Assembly (NCBI GenBank): GCA_016748015.1
Contig: JAAOMT010000226.1
Location: 416,604-480,603 of the forward strand
Direction: 5' to 3'
DNA: 64,000 nt
From: Geosiphon pyriformis
Lineage: Eukaryota > Glomeromycota > Glomeromycetes > Archaeosporales > Geosiphonaceae
The notes beneath the pieces are model-generated. The model was not told the origin of the DNA. It saw only the letters and a list, made by a program, of their open reading frames with translations, and made no database searches. Shown piece after piece: positions 1 through 11,949 of this stretch; within the stretch, counting starts at the first letter, position 1; every line of letters begins with the position of its first letter. A program made the translations under genes and the position numbers.

Positions 1-1740
1 AAGTTTTTTTTAAAAGACAAATTTAAATTAAATTTGATATTAATTTTATTTTTTTTAAGAATTTTAAAGTTTTTTAATAATAGATTAGTTATTAAGTTGG
101 TTTTTTTTATTTTTATTATTAATATTATTATTATATTTTTACAAATAACCAAAAAATCAGTAATTTAAAAAAACAACAATAATTACTTGTATTTACTATT
201 ATTATATTAAAATTTTTTGTAATTTTAAATAAGATCTTAGAAAAATTTTTTTTAGTAATAACTAATTTTTTTTTTAATATAAACAGTAATAATAATAACA
301 TGTTTTTCAAGATAAATCAAGATTAAATATTGGCTGTATTACTAAATATAATGTTTTTTGATATATTATTATTGGTTTTAAAAGCAAAATAACTTATTAA
401 ATTATCTGATTTTAAAGATTAGACTAATTAAATAAAAACTAAATCAATATTTTCTTCTTTGTTTTTTGATATTGTTTCTGATAATGTCTAAGTTATCAAA
501 AATTTTTTAAATAGATAATCTTAATATCTAATACTATATTTAAGATCAAATTATTTTTGGTTAATTTTTTGTTTTATTTGTTGTCTGACTTTGTTAAGCT
601 TAAATTAATTTTAAAAAACATTATTAAGTTGTTTTATATAAATTTTGTTTCTAAGTTTTTTTTAATTAAATTATTAATATTATTATTAATGATTTCTTTT
701 TTTTAATTATATTTAAAATTGCAAAATATTTTGTAATAACTTTTGGTTTTTTTTTGTTATATTTTATAATATTTTTTTTAACATATTTTTTGATAATATT
801 AAAAATGTTTTTAGTGTTTTTAATATTATTATTTTAATAAAATTAAAGTTTATTGGCTTATAGTAATATATTATTGTTAATTTTAAAGACTTTTTTTTTG
901 CTTTTATTACTTTTAATAATTAATTTATATTGATTAAAAAAAATAGTTTTAGAATTTTTTTTTTACTTAATCAAAAGAAAATTATTATTTTAAAAAATAT
1001 TTTTAAAACCAAATTAATTAATTTTTTTTTCAATTGTACTGTTATTGAAATTAATAATTTGATTTTTTAAGTTAATAGCTATATTTGTTTCATTTTTTGC
1101 TTTTTTGATTCTTATTATTATTAATATTTTATTATTGTAATATTTAACTTTATAAATTTTTAAATATTGCTGTTGTTAAAATTACAAATATTATATTTAA
1201 TAAAAAACTTCTGAATATTATTATTACTATAAATTTTAAAGTTTAAATTATTTATCTGTTAATTATAAAGTATTATTATTATTATTTTTTAAGTTATTTA
1301 TTAAGTTTATTACTGATTTTAAGTTTTTTTCTTAATTCTTATTAATAAAAAACTTTATGCTAAGATTTTTGTTTTTTTTTGCTGTTTTTGTAACTATTTT
1401 TGTTATTAATTCTATAATCAAATTAAGATTAAATTTTTTGAAATTTTAGATCTTAAATTTAACTTTTTTAATTATAATTTTTTTAAATACTTTTTTTGTT
1501 TTGTATGTAGAACTTAAATATATAATTTGTGTTATTTAGAATAAAATATCTATTTTTAATAAAACTGTTAATTAACTTTTTGTAAAAATAACTTTGATTA
1601 AAACTAAATGCAATTTTAATATTAATTTTATAAAAGAAAATAATTAATTTGCTTAATAATAAACTTTATATTGAATTAATTATTCTTTAGAAATATCAAT
1701 TTGGTTCTGTTAAATCTAATACATATATAATTAAGTAGTT
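1..1740 (+). pseudogene. Decayed ORF1 of a second LINE family (LINE-B)
   Basis: Conceptual translation with frequent TAA/TAG read as former Gln/Trp codons gives, over about the first 700 bases, the same protein as the LINE-B ORF1 on the minus strand at 24.6-26.3 kb. A run of Asn codons near 280-300 is followed by a MFFKINQD-like stretch and then a Lys/Thr-rich part. From memory this is the N-terminal half of a nucleic-acid-binding LINE ORF1 common in Rhizophagus. From about 720 on I cannot align it with confidence. The start lies outside the window. It directly abuts the 3' end of LINE-A copy 1, which is in the opposite orientation. The assignment rests on protein similarity read by eye. Confidence 0.45.
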
Positions 1741-1907
1741 TTATTAAAAATAATAGTATATTAATTATTATTATTATTTTTTATTAATATTTAATGAGTA
1801 AAATCTATACATTGCTTAATACAATATATCATATATAAGTAATTAAAATAAATATGAATTATGTATTTTCTATATATAACCAACTACTTAGACTAATTAA
1901 AACAATA

Positions 1908-4900
1908 CTAAGCACTTATATAAACTGAAACCGAATCATCTATACCTGAAAAAAACAAACAAAATTTATGTAGACCAAAACTAATCTAAAAGCTTTAGTA
2001 ATACCTAATAATTTAACTATACCAGCCAAAAGCACTAAAGAAAGCTCAGCTATTAAAACAGAAACAGACCCATTATATGAAATCAGTCTATTTTTTTCTA
2101 TAAAAGCCTGGTGTTTAGTACAGGTTAACTAGATTTTATTTTGGAATACAAGGCAAAATTTGTACACAAAGCTCATAATTTTTTGGCCTGTAATTTTAGA
2201 ATTATTAAAAACAAAAAGAGACTCTTAGTACTAATTATTGAAAACAAAACTCTTATACAGAGCCATACACATTGTAATGTTAAAAACACAGAAAGACAAT
2301 AATTGCATTATACATGAAAAAAAATGAAAAAAACCAGAAAGCATTCTCTAATAAGCTGTATGAATATTTAATAACCAAATACAAGCAGCACAGTCAAATA
2401 AACAAGAAAAAGCATGGTCTAAGACTTTAATATCTTTACAGAACAAACACACCACACTGGGATAACACTTGTTATACAAATACTTATAAACAGCAACAAG
2501 GAGCTGGTAATGTAAAGTCTTTATAAAATACATACAAACACTAGCAGTACACCTACTAGTAAAACTAGCAGCCAAGTGGGAATCAAGATGCCATACCAAA
2601 GAAGATCTAAACCAATCAACATTTACATGCAAACTGTTTATTACAATCTGAAAACCAAAACCAATCTTCCAATACATATAATGAATAGAATAGAAAACAT
2701 TATAAACAAAATATCTAGAATTATCAAAAACAATACTATCATTAGCTCTAATATAATACTTTTTAACCTAATAAGAAAGATACTGATCAAAAAAGGAAAC
2801 AGTCTTTATAAGTACATTAACATGTTTATTGTTAGAAACACTTAAATAATTTTTTACTTTATGTTAACTAACATCCAAATTTTTTTCACAAATAATGTTC
2901 ACAATGTGATAACATTTAACCCAACACCTGTTTTGAAAGTCTGGATATATTAAACCCAACTCCAATTTGCAAACATCTAAAGCAGTCTGACTGTCTGAAA
3001 AAAACTGAATTGAACTAAAAAAAAAGATGTACTTAAGCACAGCAAAATAGTCTGCAACTCTATTATAGTAGAAAACACCAAACCAAAAACCTCAACACCT
3101 AAACCAAAATTAATATCCTTAAAAAAAACAGCTGTGTCAGCCCTCATGTTAACAGTTCCCAAACTACACAGAGATCTATTTATATAGACAGAAAAATAAC
3201 TGGTATCAATATCTAACAAACAATTATAAATAACCCCAAATTTATAAGAACCAAGAATATATGATGAGCCAATATCTTCCAAGAAAGGAAAACAAATAAG
3301 AAGAGACACCATATTATTAAGAAAACAAACAAAAAGCTTGAACCAATTGGAAACTAAGCTGCATAAGTCCAATTTTTTCCATTTCTTGAATATCTTTTAA
3401 TTAAAGACTGTACTAATATGGTTGCAAAATTGGTCCACAAAGACAATTCTATATTGCCAAAGTAAAAAAATACACTTAAAGTACATTGACTTACCAAGAA
3501 CAAGTGACATAAAAGCACCACTCCAAAAATAAAAAGCATTGGTTATAAGACCACCCAAAGACAGATCATATTCTAGAAAAATATGGACCATACCAGCCAA
3601 AAAATTATTTGACGAATTGATATTAATATGAGCTGGAAAAAGCAAAAAGTGGTGTAAATGCCAGCTGAGCACTTGCAGGTTATATAACTCATGTGCAAAA
3701 AGATGACTTAAAACTCCATTAGAATTTGCAAAACAAATAATAGAAGCCAACTTACTTCCTACTTAAATCTGTTCAAAAAATTTTAAACCATATAAAAAGA
3801 AATAATATATTATATCATTGAAAAAATCAAGTGGCAAACCAGATTTGGATTTTAAGTTTTTGCAAATCAGAGTATTTTATTTATTACACACACCAATAAG
3901 AATGAAACTAAGTTGAGTCCTATAGCTAATAATAGGATGAAAGACTGCCAACACCAGATACAAAAACTGTTTATCAGAAATTGTTTTCTTTAAAACAAGA
4001 TTGGCAAAAAACTGGATATCTAAATGTGTCTTAGGCAAGTTAGGCTTCAACAAACCCTCAAAAAATAAAAAAATGCCTAAATAGCAATGAAATTCTTCTT
4101 TTTTGGCAATAAAAATAGACATGCTATTGATAGACAAAGACAGACTTGTAACTTTGCAGTTAATAAAAATAATTACTGTCTTATTATTATTTATAAAAAT
4201 GTCATTAATCCTAAAAAAATCACTAGCAATACTGAGAATATGCTGTATGATAGTCTAACTATTACCAACTCAGATTGTATTATCAACAAATACACCAGTA
4301 GCAAGAAAAGAAGTCAGCCCAGCCTAAGATTCTGCACAGCCAGTTTTGGCAACATAATGAGAATTCAACCTATAACCACACACACTCTTCTGTCTCTTAA
4401 CTTTACACAAAAGTAGATCATAAAATATGTGCCAAAAAAGAGATAAGAAAACTTCTTTCTGATCTAACCTATTATAAATTTAATAATCACTAGTCAAACC
4501 AAAATTAGTCATAACTCTGTTAATTCAATTATTGTAAATACAACCAAAAAGTCTAATGAATTTGCCATAAATCTTAATTTTAATCAAATTTTTCTTAAAA
4601 TGTTTCTCTTTAACAAAATTATAAGTCTTATACATGTTCTGTAAAACCAGCCACAGTTTATAATTTTTTTCTAAGACATTTTTTATCACCAAACCAATAG
4701 CAAAAATAGAGAATTGTGTTGTTGTACTTTTTAGAACAGAAAAATTATCTCTATAGAGAACATTAAAAGAGCTACAAGCCAAAAAAATCCTGTCTGAAAA
4801 AATTTTGGAAAGAATTTTATAAGCTGTCTTAATTAAGACAATAGGTCAAATATTTATAAAAACGCTTTTCCACTTATATGGTTTGAGAATCATTGAGACC

Positions 4901-6560
4901 CAAGTCTCTTTCCAAGAACCAGGCACCAACTCACAAGTTAAACAAGAGTTCAAAAGCACCAAAAACATATCCAATACAGACTTGTCACAATGTTTTTACA
5001 ATTTATTGAGATATTAAAGAAACCAGCAGCCTTTTTATCAGACAAAACAGAAATCACATCAAACATTTCATTAAAATTAATTATACACATTACATTTGAA
5101 AAAGCATTATCAAAAATATAATCCAAAAGTCAATATTAACAAAACCAATTATCAAAGAGATCAGAAATCACGACATGCTTTTGAGGCCAGTTTTCCATAA
5201 TTACATCTACTTTAGCCTTAATCTAAATAGACTTCAGAATCAGTTCATTATTAATAATCAAATAGTTTAATACCACTCTGCAAAAAAAACACTTCAATAC
5301 ACTTCTAATAGTACAACTCTTGTTCAGTTTAAAATTTACTATCTTTTTATTAATTACTAATCTAATCCAAAATTCCTTAGCATGTTTTGATTTTATCATT
5401 TTAGAAGAGTGATAAGACTTCCTAATCCTAGCCAAAGCAGATTTAATAACATTAAAATGAGACTCCAAAAAGAAAAAAAACTTTACCACAGAGACATTAA
5501 CAGCATTTAAACTACTACACATATTTAACAATAATACAAATTCATTATAAAACAGCTGACAAGAGACTCTAACAATTTTAGATACCAAAAGTTCTAGCTT
5601 GTAAAATCTGAATGATTCCTTAATATAAATACTATCATATTCTTTAAACTATTTTTTCCTAAAAATCCCTTTAGCCAACAAATATATTGTTTTGCAAACA
5701 GCATTTCTTATTGTGTTCAAATTTGAGAGTTCTTTAAACACACAAAATTTATCAAAAAACATAACCATATTTGCAGTCATAGTATTCTTAAACTTGGCCC
5801 ATTTGGTATTACTAACACTTTTAAAATTGAATTTCCAATAATTTTTGTTTGTTTGTTTACAAAAAAAGTGCAATTGTGTGTTTAATAATTTACTCAAACC
5901 TACTGACACAAAAACAGCCTTATGATTAGTATTAAAATGTTTACCAATGGACAAAACATCATGACATACTATTGTATTAACCAAGTTTAAAAAAACAAAC
6001 AAATAATTATTTGTTTTTTTGGCACTTCTCAAATTCTTCTATGTATAACTTTTTTCAACCAAACTCTCTAACAAAAAATTGGCCAAACCCAAACCATGAC
6101 ATTTCTTGAAATTAGTACACTTGTGTAAATCATCTTCATTAAAATTGCCATCCAAAATGACAAAAAAAGATTCATTAATAGCTTTAGCTATTAAAAAATT
6201 GATTTTATCAGCTTGAAAAAAACAAACAACCATGGAAATTTCAGCATAAAATCTTAAAATCAAAACAGAAAATTTATTTTTGAAAAGAAGCTTGACAGAA
6301 AGAAGCCAATCAAATATCTCTAAAATCTTATATACATACTTAGTCAAAGAAGTATTTCTAACAATTACGACATCAGAATTCAAATAACCAGAGTTCAAAC
6401 CAGAAGTGAAAACTCAAATACCATCAAATTTGTTAATGATTTATGGACAAACTTTCTCTTTCAGTTTTATTTCTGTGAAAATTAAAATTAAATTGTTTAT
6501 ATTCTTGTGCTATTAAATAATATCTGCTTGCTTAGCAGGATTGTTAATGCTTCTTATATT
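1908..6560 (-). pseudogene. LINE-A copy 1 ORF2 (endonuclease, reverse transcriptase, RNase H)
   Basis: Domains in order: endonuclease at about 6400-5850, with a VILDGNFNEDD motif (family GGDFN) near 6160 and NTNHKAV (family SDH) near 5930; a linker at 5223-5588; reverse transcriptase at about 4960-3900, with motif A LQNMYKTYNFV (family D-x-x-KAYD) at 4525-4782 and motif C FVDNTI near 4280, where the second Asp of FVDD is Asn and the following Trp is a stop; RNase H at 2977-3372 (FSVYINRSL for TDGS, IELQ intact); a C-terminal zinc-binding region at 2348-2677; and a tail ending at a TAG at 1908-1910. Many stops fall at expected Trp/Gln positions. The original enzyme would nick the target and prime reverse transcription there. 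It is inactive now. Confidence 0.85.
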
Positions 6561-6589
6561 ACATATAGCCACTTTTTAGACAAAATTAA

Positions 6590-8470
6590 TCATTAAAAAG
6601 GATGAACAACAGGCACCAAACCAGTATTGTCTACTTTAGTTATTAGGCCCATAACAGTAACTGAGAGATTATTCAAAGTTACTTCCAATTTCGAAATTAC
6701 AGATTGATTAAAAACCACCACTCTCACTACAGTTTTACTACTAATAGCTATACTTGAACTCTTATTTATTACTATATTTGCCCCTTGATTCTGTGATAAA
6801 AGCATTACTAATAACTAACATCTAAGACTAAGCTAAGAAACTATTGGCTCAGGTGTGTCCAACCTCTTAACCAGCTTATTAACATGCTTTGCAAGACTGA
6901 TAAGACTGTGCTTAAGAATAGTAAACCTATTATTCAATTCTATAGACATTAGCAAAATAAGTTTTATCTTTAAAGAAGAACCAAAACTTGACAAACTATT
7001 ACTAACAAGGAAAAAAAAAAAAAAAACCTACTAACAACTTTTATCCAAAAGATGTCACCAAAAAAAACAGGATAAGCTATTGGCACTAAGCATTTGGAAT
7101 AAATAGATGCCAGCCTGCTTTTATTTGCTTTTGATAACACTTTATAAAATATACCACCAAGAGAACTTTTTCATCAAAGACACAGTCCAATAATGTATGA
7201 CCAAATTTCTCACATTTGGTACACTTGGCAAGACTTAGACAGGACCAATGCAGGTTGACATTTTTTAATACTAACATGGTTTCTAAAACAACATCTAATA
7301 ATTGAGCAGAGTCAAAACAAATGACAGCACATCTGGCCCAGGCATATAAGATTAGATGATGATCAATAAAGTATGTTTTTCTATCCACAAAGCCAATAAA
7401 GTCTCAAATATTATGGGCATTAGTTTCTACAGGCAATATATAAAGCAGTGCTCTATGATGATCCCTAACATCCCATAATTCTTTGTCTGAATCCACTCTA
7501 GCAACATACACAGTATCTTTTCCAATTAAGATGAGCCATTTTATAGTGACCAAATTAGTATAATCCAATTGCTCAAACTTAACTACAGCCTTTTGCCAAA
7601 GTTTTATCAACTGCATTTTAATTGACTTAATAACACCAAATTCGGACAATGCAGTATATACAGCCTCAGTCAACATTCCAACTGGAATTTTTTTTACCAC
7701 CATAATCTGATCTAAATAACCAGCAGATTTTTTGAAATTGGTGTTTATTGTGATCTTCATATTCTTTGTCATATTAGATACTTAAACCAAGCTAAATTTG
7801 AAAATAAATGTTGCTCTAATAATTCCAGCAAATTTTGAAGAAGTAAAAATCTCTCCAAAACTATTAATTTTTGAAAATAATTTCTTAATTACTATCAGCT
7901 TTTCTTAAGAGGATTTTTTAATTACTTTATTTAGGCCAATATTTAAAGCAAATAATTTCTTAACAGAAATATTGAACAAATTTTTCAAAAGAAAAAGAAG
8001 TATTAGGGAAGCATTTAACAGAACATCTTCATCATTTTTACTTAAGAAATTGATTTTTTCCAGTGGTTTTTCCAATGTTTTTTTGGTCTGTACTCTTGAA
8101 CTTTTAGGTGTTTAATCTGAATTTTTTCTAGTGGAAGTACTATTTTCACTATAGTCAAAGCTGGTTTTCTCAACCATACACTCTTTTTTTATGTCAACAT
8201 TTTCAGATTCAGTAGTATCACCAGTTTTAGAACTTCATAAATAACCACTTAATTCCTTAGTAGAAATTTTTTTATTATTAATATCATCTTTTAAAGCACC
8301 ACTTTTTTTTTTTTCTAAACACAATAGGCTTGACACCAAAACCAAAACCAGAATTCTTTAGAGTCTTTTTCATGAAAGCAATACTAGAACCAACAGTGGC
8401 TTCATAATCAAGCAAAAACAATTTGGATTTATTGTATTGAATAGTAAAAAACTTTTGACTTTTTTTTGGG
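6590..8470 (-). pseudogene. LINE-A copy 1 ORF1 (RNA-binding protein with zinc knuckle)
   Basis: The role in this family is binding of the element RNA and formation of the ribonucleoprotein. Recognisable stretches are an acidic/Ser-rich N-terminal part (about 8400-7950), a middle domain at 7404-7772 with an IPVG-containing strand and an RRM-like VIKSIKMQLIKLWQKAVV segment, then 7086-7388 with a CCHC knuckle (C-x2-C-x4-H-x4-C, all four ligands present), and a C-terminal part at 6593-6805. The frame is broken by stops between 7403 and 7388 and near 7080, mostly where Trp or Gln is expected. A poly-A tract at 7010-7026 also interrupts it. It lies just upstream of ORF2 on the same strand, as usual for a LINE. 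Confidence 0.75.
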
Positions 8471-8504
8471 AATTTGGAACAAAAAAAAGAAAGAAGTTTT
8501 TTTT

Positions 8505-8700
8505 TTATATTATTATATGTAAAATATTTTTTTAAAGTAGATTTTCTTTTATAATTTTAATAAAATATTGTTTTAATTGGTTCAAGTAACTGATTACATG
8601 TAAAAAATACATAATTTATGCTTAGTTTAAACTATTTAATTTAATATATTGTACTAAATTATATTTAAATTTTATTTATTAAATTAATAAAAAAAATTAT
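8505..8700 (+). mobile_element. LINE 3'-terminal fragment, inverted relative to copy 1
   Basis: The plus strand here aligns with the reverse complement of about 1760-1940, i.e. the last codons and 3' UTR of LINE-A copy 1. Shared blocks include TATTGTTTTAATTG, AAAATACATAATT and GATATATTGTA-like stretches in the same order. Copy 1 is therefore bracketed by inverted copies of the same LINE 3' terminus. It may be what is left of an older plus-strand LINE into which copy 1 inserted, possibly the one starting at position 1. Confidence 0.45.
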
Positions 8701-9089
8701 AATATTAAGAATTATTTAATAAAAGACACAAAAATAAGCATAAAATTAATTTACTAAATATTAGATTACTTATTAAAATGATAAAAAACATCAAAATAAA
8801 TTAATTATTATGTCAAAAATTTAAATACCAAGTATTACTAATTGTTATTAATTGAATTTTTAACTATTATACAAAAAATTCAAATATTAAAATTTTTAAA
8901 TTTACCAAAATCTTTAAATTATATTATTATTTAATAATATTAATTTACAAATTAATATACTATATAATTACTTATAATATTAATAAATTATATAATATAT
9001 AAGATAAAAAATTATTATTATTTAATAAATACAGTTCAACTATTATTTAGTATATAAAAACAAACTAAGTGGTCCTAACTAAATATAAT
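8701..9089. other. A+T-rich spacer, probably decayed LINE 3' UTR
   Basis: No open frame or motif. It is almost pure A+T with short TAT/TTA runs. It lies between the inverted LINE 3' end and the C-terminus of LINE copy 2, and at least the right-hand part could be the 3' UTR of copy 2. Confidence 0.3.
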
Positions 9090-9691
9090 TTATATACTTA
9101 TTATATATAATTGGCCATTCAAATCAATTAAATTTATATATATACTTATATTAATTTCTAAATTATTATTTAAACTTGAAAAAAACAAACAACTTTTGTA
9201 CAATCTAAAACTAATAGCAAAAAACTTGACAATATTAAGTAAACAAATTATTTTTATTAATAAAAAACTATATAAACTATTATATATCTTAAGCAATATC
9301 TTTATATTATTAATTAAACCACTTTTTTCTATATTTATTCTGTATTTTAATTTAAATTTTTACAACTTATTATAATATTTTTCAACTAAACAGTAAACAA
9401 AATCAGCTATTATTAATATTGTTTTCTTTTTATTATTAAATAATAATATTATTTTATCAATTTAATTCCTAAAAACAAACTTTTTACATAAGATTTTATA
9501 AATATTAATGTTTAATACTTCCAAAAAAAAAGTATACAGCACTAAAAATAACAATAAAAAACAAAACTTTATTAAAAATTTTTATAATTTAGTATAATTT
9601 AACACAATTGTAAAGTACATAAAAGCATTTTTTGAACAAATAAAAGCATAATTAGGCAGCTTAATATTACTACAAAACAAGTATAATATAT
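9090..9691 (-). pseudogene. LINE copy 2, C-terminal part of ORF2 (cut off by Ty3-A)
   Basis: Reading leftwards from 9691, the first codons give a zinc-binding motif segment (ILYLFC, then LPNYAFICSKNAF), corresponding to the Cys/His domain near the end of LINE ORF2. A decayed helical part follows, and then the terminal KSCLFFSSLNNN-type stretch at about 9200-9150 that closes ORF2 in this family. The upstream half of the same domain is at 17392-17560, on the far side of Ty3-A, and the reading frame continues across when the insert and a 4-bp duplication are ignored. Numerous TAA/TAG stops. Confidence 0.65.
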
Positions 9692-10368
9692 TGTTACAGT
9701 TAAAATTTATACTTCTTATTAATTATTATATGTATTAGCCACTGATGTCATATAATTAGCCACTCTATTTTTAGAAAATAATTATTAACCTAACCATTGA
9801 TCTGATTATTGACCTAGTTATTAACCTGATCATTGATCACTTTTGATAGCTATATAAGTGATGAATCTCTTAACTGTAAAAAAGCATGTAGAAATCAAAA
9901 AAAAGAAATAAAATAAAATAATAGTTTCATCTCAATCCTTCTTTTATTACTAATTTTTTTTTCCTTACTTTCAAGTATCTGAACATCTTGAGATAAAAAA
10001 TTACTTATTGGCATTTACTTACTTTTTTTCTGACTTGTATACTTGTAATATTTGAAGATTATTAAATAAAGTGTGATTGAAGAGTATATTTAATACCTAA
10101 TATTGAATTCTAAAAGTGCTAACATAAGGCATAGAATTATACTAGGCATAACATTTGTTGACAGTATGGACTATCTCTTTATTTTTAGATTCCCTAGTTA
10201 TCTTTAAAAAAGTACAGTGACTGAAATATTTTATAAAACTAATCTTGCACATTGAATCTATACTCATTTAATTTGCTCTTTAAAGTTGAATTCTCTTTAA
10301 TTTCTTTCATTACTCTACAATTCTGTTTTCCCTTGCTATCCATTAGTTTGTTACTCTAACCCATAACA
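9692..10368 (+). repeat. Ty3-A 5' LTR
   Basis: Starts TGTTACAGTT and ends CCATAACA. It aligns end to end with 16690-17391. In roughly the first 95 aligned bases I count about a dozen differences, all transitions (C/T or G/A). U3 holds short ATTGAYCTGATT-type repeats (about 9790-9840), followed by GCTATATAAGTGATG at about 9849, a credible TATA box. Confidence 0.92.
9849..9863 (+). promoter_or_regulatory. Putative TATA box in the Ty3-A LTR
   Basis: CTATATAAGTG is kept in both LTRs (here and near 16872), just after the ATTGAYC repeats. Position in the middle of the LTR suits a U3/R promoter. No experimental support. Confidence 0.45.
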
Positions 10369-10374
10369 TAAAAG

Positions 10375-10392
10375 TGGTGCTCTTTATGAAGT
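10375..10392 (+). other. Ty3-A primer-binding site
   Basis: TGGTGCTCTTTATGAAG begins six bases after the LTR end. TGG pairs with the CCA end of a tRNA. The same TGGTGCT core follows the 5' LTR of Ty3-B2 (33583), so both families may prime from the same tRNA; I cannot name it. Confidence 0.6.
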
Positions 10393-11905
10393 TGTCAAAA
10401 ATTCACTTTGTTTTCTATTGTATGAGTGATTATTCATATCTGTTACAACAATCAGAAAAACACTTTGAAGCACACAACAAAAATAATTTAGACTTTATTG
10501 AACTCAATCCTTTGTCTTTTTGCTTAATTTGCTTTCCCATTGAAAAACAATTTAACAGACAATTCCAAAACTTTTGAAACTGGTTTCTAAACGAGCATTT
10601 AGCTGAAATCTACACAGCTTATACAACTTATTACCTTAATTAAGCTTATTTTGAAGACAACTTTGAAGAAAGAAACAACAGCATTAATCAGCTTTTATAT
10701 TCCACAATCTTTAAACAACAGTTCCTTAATTTCGAATATCTGAATCATCAAATCCATACTTGAATTGCTGTATATTAATCAACTAAAACTCCTCTTGAAA
10801 CAAAAGAAAAAAGTTATCAAACTGCTCTTGTTTTTTATCTCTTTTTAAGTGAATTAAATTACTCTACTCAAACAGTAATTCTTAAACCAATGGCTAATGA
10901 TTCTATACAACAAAATATTCTGATTGCCCTCCAAGACATACAAACTGTTTTGGAAAAAAAAACAACACTCTATTATCTTTGTTTAGAGATGATGCACAAA
11001 ATCCAATTAAATAATTAAATAACTTTGAAAAAACTGTTACAGCCAACCAATATAATAATGAATATAAGTTTTAAATCATTGGTGGCTACTTTCAAGACTC
11101 TTCTGCTACTTGGTTCTTACAAGAAACCAATACCAATGCTTAGCAAAGAATCATTAAATGGACACTGGCAAATGCTGGAGAAGATAACACCTCTTTTACT
11201 ACCTGGTTTGAAATAAAATTTAGAACTCCTATTTTGATATCCAAATGGCATATGAAATTAGAAAGAAGAATTCAAGATTTTGGTGAAATTGTAACTGAGT
11301 ATGCCAAAACAATCAAAAAATTAATCAAGAGAATAGATTCTGGAAGAAACTGGACAGAAGAACAAAAGATTCATTCCTTTACAAAAGAATTGAGAACAAA
11401 TCTGTCCTATGCTCTTTGGCCCTTTCTGGTCCTGAAAAACAATCTCACAATAGACATGGCCATTGAACTTGTCCAATAAATTGAAGACAACCAAAAGATG
11501 CACTTAAGATTTACACTTCTAGTTTTTGCTTCTGCTTCTGTTATGGCTCCTGCTTCCCAAATGGCTATCTCTTTTGCTGCCCAAACTCAAAACCCAAATA
11601 AACAATTAATAGATAGACTCACAGCTAATTTTGCCCAGTTACTGGAACTTTTAGTCTAAACAGTCAGAGAGAATCAACAAATCCAAAGATCTAAATTTGA
11701 ACCCTGTTTTAATCAACTCCAGCAACTCTCTTATTAAAGACAACAAAATCATGGCCCACTTGTGTGTTATTATTGTAGATTAACTGGACATTTCTCCAAA
11801 GATTGTAACAATCTTCTTTTGCCTCCTTCAGCTTCTAGAAACAATGACAATCAAAACAACAGAACCATCAACAACAATGTTTTCAACTAAAAATCCAATC
11901 ATGCC
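10386..11905 (+). pseudogene. Ty3-A gag
   Basis: Gag forms the particle and packages RNA. The first codons overlap the primer-binding site (ATG at 10386). The capsid core includes the strongly conserved segment at 11234-11479 (ISKWHMKLERR ... WTEEQKIHSFTKELRT). A Pro/Ala/Gln-rich linker and an intact CCHC knuckle, CYYCRLTGHFSKDC (11765-11806), follow, then an Asn-rich tail. Stops at 10578 (TGA) and several TAA, plus a frame change near 11020, break it. Most stops sit where Gln, Arg or Trp is expected. Confidence 0.85.
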
Positions 11906-11949
11906 AACATTAATTTCTTTGAAGAGAATCTCTTAATTGAAATTACTGT

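Larger units (their letters stand above)
1741..8500 (-). mobile_element. LINE-A copy 1, nearly full-length non-LTR retrotransposon
   Basis: A two-ORF LINE read right to left: ORF1 (RNA-binding, CCHC knuckle) then ORF2 (apurinic-type endonuclease, reverse transcriptase, RNase H, C-terminal zinc-binding domain), then a 3' UTR of about 170 bases ending near 1741. About 6.75 kb is close to full length for this family. It is the better preserved of two LINE copies in the same orientation (the other is at 9.1-23.3 kb). It is dead: stops and frameshifts interrupt both ORFs and RT motif C is altered. No LTRs are present. A target-site duplication could not be identified in the A+T-rich flanks. Confidence 0.85.

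Noticed and set aside
2576-2845. Plus-strand frame of 89 codons
   Set aside because: Antisense to the LINE-A zinc-binding domain, with no recognisable content.
2977-3750. Overlapping short minus-strand frames with hydrophobic segments
   Set aside because: They are frame-shifted parts of LINE-A ORF2 (RNase H and preceding region), not separate membrane proteins.
4087-4416. Plus-strand frame of 109 codons
   Set aside because: Antisense to the LINE-A RT; the minus strand there reads motif C.
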